DNA from: DASZVN01 sp035547055
Lineage (GTDB): Bacteria; Pseudomonadota; Alphaproteobacteria; Rhizobiales; Methylopilaceae
Length of the DNA: 28,287 bases
Assembly (NCBI GenBank): GCA_035547055.1
Contig: DASZVN010000228.1
Span: 1 to 28,287, forward strand
Reading direction: 5' to 3'
Shown: one piece after another, positions 14,874 through 22,548 of the stretch
How the letters are laid out: each line of letters begins with the position of its first letter
How positions within the stretch are numbered: the stretch's first letter is position 1
The notes under the pieces: generated by a model
What the model saw: the letters and a program-made list of their open reading frames with translations, nothing else
What the model was told of the DNA's origin: nothing
Databases searched by the model: none
Program-made: the position numbers and the translations under genes

Positions 14874-15812
14874 TCAGTCCAGCGCGTCGAAGCACCAGGC
14901 GAGCACGCCCTTCTGGGCGTGGAGTCGGTTCTCGGCCTCGTCGAACACCACCGCCTGCGGACCGTCGATGACCTCGTCGGTCACCTCCTCGCCGCGATGG
15001 GCGGGAAGGCAGTGCATGAAGACGGCATCCTTGGCGGCGGCGGCCATCAGCTTGCGGTTGACCTGGTAGGGCTGGAGCAGGTTGTGGCGGCGCTCGCCGT
15101 CGCTGTCGCCCATCGACACCCAGGCGTCGGTGACGACCGCGTCGGCACCCTCGACCGCCTCGAAGGGATCGCTGGTGAGGGCGATGCGGCCCTTGCCCTG
15201 GGCCTTGGCCCAGGCGACCAACTCCTTCTTCGGCGCCAGCTCCGGCGGGGTCGCGACCTTGAGGTTGAAGTCGAGCCGGGCCGCAGCGTGCATCCACGAC
15301 GCCAGCACGTTGTTGGCGTCGCCGGTCCAGGCGACGGTGCGGCCGCGGATCGCGCCGCGGTGCTCCTCGAAGGTCAGCACGTCGGCCATGATCTGGCACG
15401 GGTGCGAGGTCTTGGTCAGGCCGTTGATCACCGGCACCGTGGCGTTCCGCGCGAGGCCGAGCAGGAGGTCGTGCTTCAGCGTGCGGATCATGATGGCGTC
15501 GACGTAGCGCGACATCACCCGCGCGGTGTCGGCCAGCGCCTCGCGCTTGCCGAGCTCGATCTCCTGGCCGGTGACCATCAGCGGCTGGCCGCCGAGATCG
15601 CGGATCGCGACGTCGAACGACAGGCGGGTGCGGAGCGACGGCTGCTCGAACACCATCGCGACCACGCGGCCTTCGAGCGGGCGCGGCGCCGCGGGCGTGC
15701 GGCGCTCCGCCTTCATGACGCGGCTCGCGTCGAGGATCCGGCGCAGCGTCGTGCCGGTGAAGTCGGACAGGTCGAGGAAATGCCGGACCTGGCGGCTGGA
15801 CACCTGGTTCAT
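14874..15812 (-). CDS. argF: Ornithine carbamoyltransferase
   Basis: OTC joins ornithine and carbamoyl phosphate to citrulline in arginine synthesis. The 312-residue protein has the carbamoyl-phosphate loop SLRTR (59-63), HPCQ (137-140), the ornithine-binding DAWVSMG (about 229-235) and HCLPAHRGEEV (267-277). The ATG at 15812 is chosen because GGAG lies eight bases upstream. A GTG at 15821 overlapping the argD stop is in frame but has no ribosome-binding site. The start falls just after the end of argD, so the two are translated as a unit. The SLRTR motif differs from the more common STRTR by one residue outside the key Arg/Thr positions. Confidence 0.97.
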   Translation of the reverse strand: MNQVSSRQVRHFLDLSDFTGTTLRRILDASRVMKAERRTPAAPRPLEGRVVAMVFEQPSLRTRLSFDVAIRDLGGQPLMVTGQEIELGKREALADTARVMSRYVDAIMIRTLKHDLLLGLARNATVPVINGLTKTSHPCQIMADVLTFEEHRGAIRGRTVAWTGDANNVLASWMHAAARLDFNLKVATPPELAPKKELVAWAKAQGKGRIALTSDPFEAVEGADAVVTDAWVSMGDSDGERRHNLLQPYQVNRKLMAAAAKDAVFMHCLPAHRGEEVTDEVIDGPQAVVFDEAENRLHAQKGVLAWCFDALD

Positions 15813-15817
15813 GACGC

Positions 15818-17017
15818 TCACTCCGCCGCGGCGCCGCGCGGCGCCGCATCGGCCAAAGCCGCCAGCGCTCGCTCGACCCGCGCCACACCCTCGGCGATCT
15901 CCGCATCCGTCACCGTCAGCGGCGGCAGGAGGCGGAGCACGTTCTCGCCAGCGCCTACCGTCAGGAGGCGCTCGGCGCGGAACGCCGCCGCCACCTCGGC
16001 CGACGGCACGACGCAGCGGATGCCGAGCATCAGCCCGACGCCGCGGACTTCGCCGACGAGGGCGGGATAGGCGTCGGCCACGGCGGCGAGGCGCTGCTTG
16101 AACAGGAGGCCCTTGCGCTTGACCTCGTCGAGGAAGCCGGGCGCCAGCACCACGTCAAGCACGGCGTTGCCGACCGCCATCGCCAGCGGGTTGCCGCCGA
16201 AGGTCGAGCCGTGGCTGCCGGGTGTCATCCCCTGCGCGGCATGGCGGGTCGCGAGGCAGGCCCCCATCGGGAAGCCGCCGCCGATGCCCTTGGCGATGCC
16301 CATGATGTCGGGCACGACGCCGGACTGCTCGTAGGCGAACAGCGTGCCGGTGCGGCCGACGCCGGTCTGGACCTCGTCGAACACCAGCATCAGCCCGCGC
16401 GCGTCGCAGAGCTCGCGAAGCCAGCGCAGGAAGCTCGCCTCGACCGGGCGGACGCCGCCTTCGCCCTGGACCGGCTCGATCAGGATGCCGGCGGTCTCGG
16501 GCCCGATCGCCGCCTCCACCGCCTTGCGGTCGCCGAGCGGCACCCGGTCGAAGCCCTCGACCTTCGGGCCGAAGCCCTCGATGTACTTGTCGGTGCCGCC
16601 GGCGGCGACAGTCGCCAGCGTGCGGCCGTGGAACGCGCCCTCGAAGGTGACGAGGCGGTAGCGCTCGGGATGGCCGGTCGCGGCATGGAACTTCCGCGCC
16701 ATCTTGATCGAGCACTCCATCGCCTCGGCGCCGGAGTTCACGAAGAACACCACCTCGGCGAAGGTCGCCTCGGTGAGGCGCCGCGCCAGCCGCTCGCCCT
16801 CGGGGATGCGGTAGAGGTTCGAGGTGTGCCAGAGGCTCGCCGCCTGCCGGGTCAGCGCCTCGACCAGATGCGGGTGGGCATGGCCGAGCGCATTGACCGC
16901 GACGCCGGAGCCGAAATCCAGCCATCGCTCGCCGTTCTCCGCTTCGAGCCAGACACCCTCGCCGCGCACGAAGCCGACATCGGCGCGCGCGTAAACGGGC
17001 AAGAGAGCGGAGTCCAC
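15818..17017 (-). CDS. argD: Acetylornithine aminotransferase
   Basis: ArgD is a PLP-dependent class III aminotransferase converting N-acetylglutamate semialdehyde to N-acetylornithine, and often also acting in lysine synthesis. The GTG at 17017 is strongly supported: AGGAGAA (17030-17024) lies six bases upstream and the product is then 399 residues, the normal size. The frame stays open to 17131, but that extension is not family-like. Motifs are ALGHAHPHLVEAL, VNSGAEAMECSIKMAR (about 93-108), FEGAFHGRT, LVFDEVQTGVGRTG with the PLP Asp at 214, and GIAKGIGGGFPMGA with the Schiff-base Lys at 243. It is the first gene of argD-argF. Confidence 0.97.
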   Translation of the reverse strand: MDSALLPVYARADVGFVRGEGVWLEAENGERWLDFGSGVAVNALGHAHPHLVEALTRQAASLWHTSNLYRIPEGERLARRLTEATFAEVVFFVNSGAEAMECSIKMARKFHAATGHPERYRLVTFEGAFHGRTLATVAAGGTDKYIEGFGPKVEGFDRVPLGDRKAVEAAIGPETAGILIEPVQGEGGVRPVEASFLRWLRELCDARGLMLVFDEVQTGVGRTGTLFAYEQSGVVPDIMGIAKGIGGGFPMGACLATRHAAQGMTPGSHGSTFGGNPLAMAVGNAVLDVVLAPGFLDEVKRKGLLFKQRLAAVADAYPALVGEVRGVGLMLGIRCVVPSAEVAAAFRAERLLTVGAGENVLRLLPPLTVTDAEIAEGVARVERALAALADAAPRGAAAE

Positions 17018-17091
17018 GACGAGTTCTCCTCTTTCGCGATGGGACAAAAACGAAAGGCGCCGCCCCGCAAAAGACGGCACCTCGCGCTGCG

Positions 17092-17122
17092 AGAATACCA
17101 TGGTAAGCGCGCCGAGTGTCAA
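17092..17122 (-). promoter_or_regulatory. Candidate argD promoter
   Basis: On the minus strand an exact TTGACA lies at 17122-17117, followed at 17-19 bp by GGTATTCT (17099-17092), a usable -10 element. It lies about 75 bp before the argD GTG start. A short inverted repeat GTGTC/GACAC overlaps the -35. Confidence 0.38.
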
Positions 17123-17260
17123 TTCGGACACACTCGCCGGCCCATGCGCGCTTCCCCACCGCCTGTCTACAGCCCCGGGCGGGGCTGCGCGCCATGAGGA
17201 TCACCGCCCGGTCCGGCCATCCCGCACAGGCGCTGGGGAAAACCGTCCGTTCCTGTTTCG

Positions 17261-17278
17261 GACTCTTGCGGCCGAGTC
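17261..17278. promoter_or_regulatory. Paired GANTC (CcrM methylation) sites upstream of gcrA
   Basis: GACTC at 17261-17265 and GAGTC at 17274-17278 lie 13 bp apart, with a third site GATTC at 17402-17406 in the leader. GANTC is the target of the cell-cycle methylase CcrM, and GcrA binds preferentially to methylated sites, so the cluster may link gcrA expression to DNA replication. Single sites occur by chance elsewhere in the window. Confidence 0.45.
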
Positions 17279-17292
17279 GGCGCGTATCGTAG

Positions 17293-17307
17293 TTTAGCAA
17301 TCGTTAA
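17293..17307 (+). promoter_or_regulatory. Near-consensus CtrA box upstream of gcrA
   Basis: TTTA-GCAATCG-TTAA matches the CtrA consensus TTAA-N7-TTAA at seven of eight positions, in a very GC-rich background where such A/T blocks are rare. It lies 130 bp before the gcrA start. In Caulobacter CtrA represses gcrA, so the placement makes sense. Confidence 0.55.
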
Positions 17308-17386
17308 GCACGACATTTCGTGCGGCGGACCCTTTCTGTACACCAGGGGCGGTGTGTTCCCGGCATCCTCGACGCTTGCGTCGAGG
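17308..17386 (+). promoter_or_regulatory. Two perfect hairpins in the gcrA upstream/leader region
   Basis: GCACGA-CATT-TCGTGC (17308-17323) directly follows the CtrA box. CCTCGACGC-TT-GCGTCGAGG (17367-17386) has 9-bp arms and ends 50 bp before the ATG. They could be protein-binding dyads or RNA structures in the 5' leader; sequence alone does not decide. The argD-gcrA gap (17018-17436) holds no gene. Confidence 0.45.
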
Positions 17387-17436
17387 TGCCGTCCGCTCCC
17401 GGATTCCGCCTGCGCCCGTGCTGCGAGGAGGGGGCG

Positions 17437-17931
17437 ATGGAGACGTGGACGGACCAGCGCGTGGCGCTGCTGAAGCGGTTGTGGTCGGAGGGGCTGAGCG
17501 CGAGCCAGATCGCCGGCGAGCTCGGCGGCATCACCCGGAACGCCGTGATCGGCAAGGTCCATCGCCTCGGCCTGTCGGGCCGCGCCAAGCCGCCGTCGGC
17601 GGCGCCGCGGCCGCGCCGTCCGCGGGCCCCGTCGCATCCGATGGTGAGCTCGGCCTTCCGCATCCATGGCAACACCGCGCTCGCCCGCCTGCCGGAGCCG
17701 GAACCCGAGCCCGAGCCGATGATCGAGCTCGTGCCCGAGCCGCTGTCGAGCGAGCGGGTGACGATCCTGGAGCTGCGCGAGTGCATGTGCCGGTGGCCGA
17801 TCGGCGATCCCGGCCGCGAGGACTTCCGCTTTTGCGGCGCCCACACCAATCCCGGCGTCTCCTATTGCGCCCATCACACCGCCAAGGCCTATCAGCCCGC
17901 CGCCGACCGCCGCCGCGACCGGCGCCATTAG
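17437..17931 (+). CDS. gcrA: Cell-cycle transcriptional regulator GcrA
   Basis: GcrA is an alphaproteobacterial master regulator that binds sigma-70 holoenzyme and activates promoters with methylated GANTC sites. The 164-residue protein starts METWTDQRVALLKRLWSEG, then SASQIAGELGGITRNAVIGKVHRLGLSGR, the signature DNA-binding domain (about 1-48). A basic, Pro/Glu-rich linker (PEPEPEPEP near 87-95) follows. The C-terminal sigma-binding domain has LRECMCRWPIGDPGREDFRFCGA and SYCAHHTAKAYQP with the conserved cysteines. The ATG at 17437 has GAGGAGGGGG immediately upstream. The upstream region carries a CtrA box and GANTC sites. Confidence 0.97.
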   Translation: METWTDQRVALLKRLWSEGLSASQIAGELGGITRNAVIGKVHRLGLSGRAKPPSAAPRPRRPRAPSHPMVSSAFRIHGNTALARLPEPEPEPEPMIELVPEPLSSERVTILELRECMCRWPIGDPGREDFRFCGAHTNPGVSYCAHHTAKAYQPAADRRRDRRH

Positions 17932-17957
17932 CGCGTCCCCGCCCGCGTCATGGTAAG

Positions 17958-17974
17958 CCAATCGTAGCGATTGG
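17958..17974 (+). terminator. Hairpin downstream of gcrA
   Basis: CCAATCG-TAG-CGATTGG is a perfect 7-bp stem 26 bp after the gcrA stop, in the 82-bp gap before the muramidase gene. No T-run follows, so a terminator is likely but not certain; a protein-binding dyad upstream of the next gene is the alternative. Confidence 0.4.
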
Positions 17975-18013
17975 GCGTCAGCCTCGGCGGGCGGTGCGAC
18001 GGGGACGAGGGAC

Positions 18014-18751
18014 GTGGCCGGGTTTGCCTCGAATGGGTGGCGGTGCGGCGCCTTTGCGGCGGGCCTGGCGGCGCTCGTCCTGTCCGGCTGCGCGCTGTTC
18101 GGGGCGGTCGAGCCGACGCCGGCCGATTTCCCGGTCCACGGCATCGACGTGTCGCGCTATCAGGGCGCGGTGGACTGGGGGGCGGCGCGCCGCGGCGGGG
18201 TCGCCTTCGCGTGGATCAAGGCGACCGAGGGCGGCGACCGCGTCGACGACGGCTTCGCCGAGAACTGGGCTGCGGCCCGGGCGGCAGGGGTGCCGCGGGG
18301 CGCCTATCATTTCTTCTATTTCTGCCGCCCGGTCGCCGACCAGATCGCCTGGTTCTTCGCCAACGTGCCGGTCGACCCGGCAGCGCTGCCGCCGGTGCTC
18401 GACATCGAGTGGACGCCGGGCTCGCCGACCTGCCGGCGCCGCCCGCCGCGGGCCGAGCTCCTGCCCGAGATCAGGAGCTTCCTGGCCGCGCTGCAGCAGC
18501 ACTACGGCAAGCGGCCCGTCATCTACACCACTGTCGACTTCTATCGCGACGTGATCCGCGGCGCCTTCGAGGACTATCCGCTGTGGGTGCGCAGCACCGC
18601 CGGCTACCCCAGCTCGCGCTATGGCGACCGGCCCTGGGCGTTCTGGCAGTACACCGCGACCGGGCATGCCCCGGGCGTCGCCGGCCGCGTCGACCGCAAC
18701 GCCTTCGCGGGCACCGTCGAGCAGTGGAACACGTTCGTCGCCGGCGGTTGA
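18014..18751 (+). CDS. GH25 family muramidase lipoprotein
   Basis: A 245-residue predicted lipoprotein of glycoside hydrolase family 25, which cleaves the MurNAc-GlcNAc bond of peptidoglycan. The N-terminus has a basic start, a hydrophobic stretch and lipobox LSGC (Cys 26). The catalytic domain has HGIDVSRYQGAVDW (D45), FAWIKATEGGDRVDDGFAENW, GAYHFFYF, PVLDIEW (D130 and E132, the catalytic pair region), RPVIYTTVDFY and PWAFWQYTATG, all in the usual order. The GTG at 18014 has GACGAGGG a few bases upstream. The enzyme would be held at a periplasm-facing membrane and act on the cell's own wall. It follows gcrA, but co-transcription is uncertain because of the intervening hairpin. Confidence 0.93.
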   Translation: MAGFASNGWRCGAFAAGLAALVLSGCALFGAVEPTPADFPVHGIDVSRYQGAVDWGAARRGGVAFAWIKATEGGDRVDDGFAENWAAARAAGVPRGAYHFFYFCRPVADQIAWFFANVPVDPAALPPVLDIEWTPGSPTCRRRPPRAELLPEIRSFLAALQQHYGKRPVIYTTVDFYRDVIRGAFEDYPLWVRSTAGYPSSRYGDRPWAFWQYTATGHAPGVAGRVDRNAFAGTVEQWNTFVAGG

Positions 18752-18787
18752 ACCTCGTCGAGCGCGGTGAAACGGTCCCCGCCGCTT

Positions 18788-20296
18788 TCAGCGCCGGCAG
18801 GCGATGACGCCGATCGGGTCACGGCCGTAGTTCCGGCAACGCCATGACGGGTCGCGCGCGGCGATCGCCGGCGGCGTGGCGATGGCAGCGGTGTCGTGAA
18901 CGCTGCGATCATAAAGCCAGAGAATGGCGGTTCTCGGCGCGGTTCCGGCCGCGCGGAGGAGGGCGGCATTGGCATCCTCACCTGGCCGCAGCACGACGGG
19001 ATCGACCGCGACCGGCCGCCCGGTGCGCGTGAAGAAGAAGCTGCCCAGGGCTTCGAGCTGGCTGGGACGGAGAACGGGCGACGCCGGATTGTCCCAGGCG
19101 AAAGCCAGCCGCCGCGTTCCCGCTGCGGCGAGGTCGGCGGCGGCGGGCTCGAAGCTGTAGTGCCGCGGCTGTGAGGCGATACCCCAGGTCGCCATCAGGC
19201 CTCCGCACAGGCAGATTGCCATCGTTGCCGGCCAGACGACCCCCCAGCGGCGCGCGACCGACCCCATCGCGAGGACGAGCCCGAGCAGCACGGCCGGCGC
19301 GACCGGAATGAGATAGCGTAGCGTGAAGCTCGGCCGCGCGAAGCCGAGGGCGACGACGATCCCGCCGGCCGCAAGCCCGGCCGCAATGATCGTCACCGGG
19401 ACCAGATTGCCGCCAGCGCGCGGCCGCTGGGCTGGCGACGGGCGCGGCCGCACGAGCAGGGCAACGACGGCGAGCACGGCGAGGCCGAGCGGCACCATTC
19501 GTGGCGCGAAGAAGAAGTCGAGGATGCCGGGAAGATCGCCCGGCCCCAGGCGGGCGTACCATGCGACCTCGGGGCGGGCGAATTCCGCAAGGCGCGGCAA
19601 GTGCCAGGCAATCCAGCCCGCGGCGGGCAGGAAGAGGAGCGCAGCGGGCCAGGTCCGGAGCGCTGCGCGGCGATGCACCGCGAGATAGAACAGCCCCTGG
19701 CAGAGGGCGAGGAAGCCGGCGTCGTAATGCGTGAGGATGGCGAGCGTCGACCACGCCGTCCAGCCAAAGGCCCGCCTCATGCCTGGCGTCGCGATCAGGC
19801 GGGCGTAAGCCAGCGTCTGCCCGGTGCAGAGGAAGAGCAGGAGAGCGTAGCAGCGCGCGTCCGTCGCGTACCAGATGCCCGGAAACCACGACGCCAGGAC
19901 CACCGCCCAGGTCAGTCGCTCTTCCAGCGCGAGGCCGGGCGTGGCGGTCCGCCAGACGAGGAGCGGCGTCGCGATCCCGAAGAGGATGCTCGGCGTCCGC
20001 AGCGCCAGATCCGACAGGCCGAAGAGCAGCGACCAGCCATACATCAGGAGGTAGTAGAGCGGGGCGTTCGGATCGAGGTAGATCCGATGCAGCAGGCCTC
20101 TGAGGTCGGCGTGGGCGACGATGGCGCCGGTCCAGGCCTCATCGAGCCATAGCGGCTGGCCGATGCCGCTCAGGATACGGGCGGCGGCGGCCCCAGCGAG
20201 ACAGATCGCCGCCATGATCGTGAGCCGCCGCTCCCACCACGCCGTCACCGCGCAGGGGGACTGCGCGACAATGGCGCTGCTCAGCGCGTCGGCCAT
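18788..20296 (-). CDS. GT39/ArnT-like integral membrane glycosyltransferase
   Basis: A 502-residue GT-C glycosyltransferase with about ten membrane segments. After the first segment comes GQPLWLDEAWTGAIV with the acidic pair D52-E53 in the position of the catalytic Asp of GT39/ArnT/PMT enzymes. It is followed by PNAPLYYLLMYGWSLLFGLSDLALRTPSILFG, the second conserved segment. Such enzymes move a sugar from a polyprenyl phosphate carrier to a surface acceptor on the periplasmic side. The ATG at 20296 has GAGGGCGAGAC upstream and overlaps the gtrA-like stop by 16 bp; the frame is open upstream but that part is a shadow of gtrA. The C-terminal soluble part is less conserved. Donor and acceptor are unknown. 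Confidence 0.86.
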   Translation of the reverse strand: MADALSSAIVAQSPCAVTAWWERRLTIMAAICLAGAAAARILSGIGQPLWLDEAWTGAIVAHADLRGLLHRIYLDPNAPLYYLLMYGWSLLFGLSDLALRTPSILFGIATPLLVWRTATPGLALEERLTWAVVLASWFPGIWYATDARCYALLLFLCTGQTLAYARLIATPGMRRAFGWTAWSTLAILTHYDAGFLALCQGLFYLAVHRRAALRTWPAALLFLPAAGWIAWHLPRLAEFARPEVAWYARLGPGDLPGILDFFFAPRMVPLGLAVLAVVALLVRPRPSPAQRPRAGGNLVPVTIIAAGLAAGGIVVALGFARPSFTLRYLIPVAPAVLLGLVLAMGSVARRWGVVWPATMAICLCGGLMATWGIASQPRHYSFEPAAADLAAAGTRRLAFAWDNPASPVLRPSQLEALGSFFFTRTGRPVAVDPVVLRPGEDANAALLRAAGTAPRTAILWLYDRSVHDTAAIATPPAIAARDPSWRCRNYGRDPIGVIACRR

Positions 20297-20742
20297 GTCT
20301 CGCCCTCGGATACGTCCGTCGCGCCGCAAGGCTCGGGGAAAATCCAAAGATGACTCGCCGCGAAATTGATTGCGGGTAGGACGAACAGCACAACCAGCGA
20401 TGCCGCAAGGTAGCCGTAACCCCAATAGGCGGCGCCGGCCGCGACGCTGAGATTGACCATAAAGCCGGCGGCTGCGACGAGCGCGTACTTTGCCGCCGAC
20501 AGATGCGACAGGTCGGACCCGAACGACCACAGCGCGTTACAAGCGTAGGATACCAGCGTCGCGAGGGCAAAGGCGAGGGCTGCGCTGAGGATGGGGTCCG
20601 CATGCAGCAGGCCGACGATCGTCCACATTGTCGCAAAATAGGCTCCGGAGGTGGCGATGCCGACGACGGCGAAGCGCGTCGCACGGCGCAGCAGCCGCGT
20701 CCGGCGGGGAGCGGCGAAGGCAGGGAGAGCCAAGGCCATCAT
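20281..20742 (-). CDS. GtrA family membrane protein (putative lipid-linked sugar flippase)
   Basis: A 153-residue protein with four membrane segments: FAVVGIATSGAYFATMWTIVGLL, ILSAALAFALATLVSYACNALWSF, KYALVAAAGFMVNLSVAAGAAYW and LAASLVVLFVLPAINFAASHLWIF. The pattern, including SY..NxxWSF and NFxxSxxWIF, matches GtrA/DPMS-like proteins thought to flip undecaprenyl-phosphate-linked sugars. Two adjacent ATGs (20742 and 20739) are possible starts. It lies between the methyltransferase (9-bp gap) and the GT39 enzyme (overlap), which is the order expected for a charge-flip-transfer pathway. Confidence 0.88.
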   Translation of the reverse strand: MMALALPAFAAPRRTRLLRRATRFAVVGIATSGAYFATMWTIVGLLHADPILSAALAFALATLVSYACNALWSFGSDLSHLSAAKYALVAAAGFMVNLSVAAGAAYWGYGYLAASLVVLFVLPAINFAASHLWIFPEPCGATDVSEGETWPTR

Positions 20743-20751
20743 CCGCCTACT

Positions 20752-21483
20752 TCAGCCCGTCACGGCCGCGACCATGAAGAGCGACAGTCCGACCGGGAGC
20801 CTGATGCGCCCCACCAGGAAGCGTTCGAGACCGAAGACCTCGGTTAAGAGGGCGTTGACAGTGCGGCCGGGGAGAGAGTCTTCTTCGCCCTTAAGGCCGA
20901 GCGCCCGCCGTGCGAGGCGCGCCGCCACCGCCAGCGGAAACAGGAGTGTGTTGAAATAACCGACGCGGATTGGGCGGAGCCCGGCGCGGTCAGCAACTGC
21001 CCGGAGCGAGCGGAGGGTGTAGCGGCGGAAATGGTGGTGGCGCACATCGTGGTCGGACCACAGCCAGGGCAGGGCCGGCACGGTGAGAACGATGCGTCCG
21101 CCCGGCGCGAGCCGCTTCGCGAGCGCCCGAAGCGATGCCTCGTCCTGTTCGACATGCTCCAAGACGTCGAGCAGGAAGATCATGTCGTAGCCCGCGGCGG
21201 GCATTTCGATGTCCGCCGGCAGGGCGCCCGGCCGCACGTCGACTGCGCTCTTGCGTTGCGCCCATTCGCGCGCCTCCGCGTCGTATTCGCACGCCTCGAC
21301 TCGGCCGAACCGCTTCAATAGCGCGAGATTCCCGCCGGTGCCGCAGCCGACCTCGAGCAGCGACAGCTCGCTCTTGGCAGGCTTCTCCACCGCGATCAGG
21401 CGCGCAAGGATCGCTCGGCGGGCGACGAACCACCAGTGGTAGTCTTCATGGGCGGCCATTCGCGCATAGACGGTTCGATCCAT
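20752..21483 (-). CDS. Class I SAM-dependent methyltransferase
   Basis: A 243-residue methyltransferase. The N-terminus MDRTVYARMAAHEDYHWWFVARRAIL is typical of methyltransferases in polysaccharide clusters. SAM-binding motif I is LLEVGCGTGGNL (about 42-53), followed by EACEYDAEAREWA (motif II), GYDMIFLLDVLEHVEQDEA (motif IV) and LAPGGRIVLTVPALPWLWSDHD, then HHHFRRYTLRSL. A hydrophobic C-terminus may contact the membrane. The likely role is to methylate a sugar or lipid intermediate of the surrounding glycosylation pathway, inferred from context. Its first 88 bp overlap the end of the GT2 gene in another frame. Confidence 0.9.
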   Translation of the reverse strand: MDRTVYARMAAHEDYHWWFVARRAILARLIAVEKPAKSELSLLEVGCGTGGNLALLKRFGRVEACEYDAEAREWAQRKSAVDVRPGALPADIEMPAAGYDMIFLLDVLEHVEQDEASLRALAKRLAPGGRIVLTVPALPWLWSDHDVRHHHFRRYTLRSLRAVADRAGLRPIRVGYFNTLLFPLAVAARLARRALGLKGEEDSLPGRTVNALLTEVFGLERFLVGRIRLPVGLSLFMVAAVTG

Positions 21484-22475
21484 GGGAGCCTCCGGACCTC
21501 GTCCGGCCGGCCGAGCCCGAACGATTGCTTGACGATGTAGAGTGGGCGCGCCTTCACCTCGGTATAGGTACGGCCGAGATATTCACCGATGATCCCGAGC
21601 GAGAGGAGTTGGACGCCGCCGAAGAAAAGGACCAGAACGGCGAGCGACGCATAGCCGGGCACGGAGACACCATCGACCAGGGTGCGCGCGATCAGGAAAA
21701 GCGCGAAGCCGAAGGATGAGACCGCCACCAGCGCGCCGAAATAGGTCCAGATGCGCAGCGGCATCGAGGTGAAGCTGGTGATGCCGTCGAGCGAAAAGTT
21801 CCAAAGCCGCCAGTAGCTCCACTTGGTAGTGCCGACGGTACGTGCGTTGCGACGATATTCCACCGCGGTCTGCGGGAAGCCGATCCAGGAGAACAGGCCC
21901 TTCATGAAGCGAGCGCGCTCGGGCAGCTGGTTGAGAGCATCGACCGCCGCGCGGCTCAACAGACGAAAATCGCCGACGTTCTCGGCGATCTGACGCTCCG
22001 TGATCCGGTTGAACAGTCGATAAAACAGCTTAGCGGTCGTGCGCTTGCCGAAACTGTCGGCCGAGCGATTGCTGCGGACAGCGTTGACGATGTCGTAGCC
22101 GGCGAGCCAGCGCTCGACGAGTTCTGGTATGAGTTCGGGCGGGTCCTGGAGATCAACGTCGATAGGGATGACAGCGCTGCCCCGCGCATGAACGAGCCCA
22201 GCGCTGAGCGCGGTGTCCTTGCCGAAATTTCGTGAGAAGACGAGCAGGCAGATGCGCGGGTCATCGCGACGGCAGGCAAGGATCTCCTCGACCGTACGGT
22301 CCGTCGAGCCGTCGTCGATGAAGAGAATCTCGAATGTTGCGCCCGGCCCGAACGGCTTCACCGTCCGCTCCAGGATCGGCAAAGCCCGGGCGAGGAACTG
22401 CGCGACCGCGCACTCCTCGTCCCGCACGGGGACAAGAAGCGTGAGGAGCGTCAGCGCCTCAGAAGGGGGACTCAT
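21396..22475 (-). CDS. GT2 family polyprenyl-phosphate glycosyltransferase (GtrB/DPM1-like)
   Basis: A 359-residue enzyme of glycosyltransferase family 2. The catalytic domain has TLLVPVRDEE, LFIDDGSTDRT (about 51-61), SRNFGKDTALSAGL, and IDVDLQDPPELIPEL (about 105-119), the DxD-type metal site with the QDPP motif of polyprenyl-phosphate hexose synthases. Later come GDFRLLSRAAVDAL and ERARFMKGLFSWIGF. Two C-terminal membrane segments (around 245-265 and 278-300) match GtrB. It ends with GEYLGRTYTEVKARPLYIV plus a tail of about 35 residues that overlaps the methyltransferase gene. GAGG lies just before the ATG at 22475. It would load a sugar onto undecaprenyl phosphate at the cytoplasmic face. 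Confidence 0.93.
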   Translation of the reverse strand: MSPPSEALTLLTLLVPVRDEECAVAQFLARALPILERTVKPFGPGATFEILFIDDGSTDRTVEEILACRRDDPRICLLVFSRNFGKDTALSAGLVHARGSAVIPIDVDLQDPPELIPELVERWLAGYDIVNAVRSNRSADSFGKRTTAKLFYRLFNRITERQIAENVGDFRLLSRAAVDALNQLPERARFMKGLFSWIGFPQTAVEYRRNARTVGTTKWSYWRLWNFSLDGITSFTSMPLRIWTYFGALVAVSSFGFALFLIARTLVDGVSVPGYASLAVLVLFFGGVQLLSLGIIGEYLGRTYTEVKARPLYIVKQSFGLGRPDEVRRLPWIEPSMREWPPMKTTTGGSSPAERSLRA

Positions 22476-22548
22476 ACCTCAGAATGTGTCGCTTTCCGCC
22501 TAACGTTACGTGAATCCGGTCGGCGACCTAGGCCCCCAACACTCCCGC

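Noticed and set aside
13713..16070. 785-codon plus-strand frame across hslO, the repeat and argF
   Set aside because: It crosses two well-supported minus-strand genes and a palindromic repeat and has no recognisable domain.
18752..18787. Terminator between the convergent muramidase and GT39 genes
   Set aside because: The 36-bp gap has no clear stem-loop with a T-run on either strand.
22476..22548. Promoter for the glycosylation cluster upstream of the GT2 gene
   Set aside because: The 73-bp gap is relatively A/T-rich but no -35/-10 pair with correct spacing stood out.
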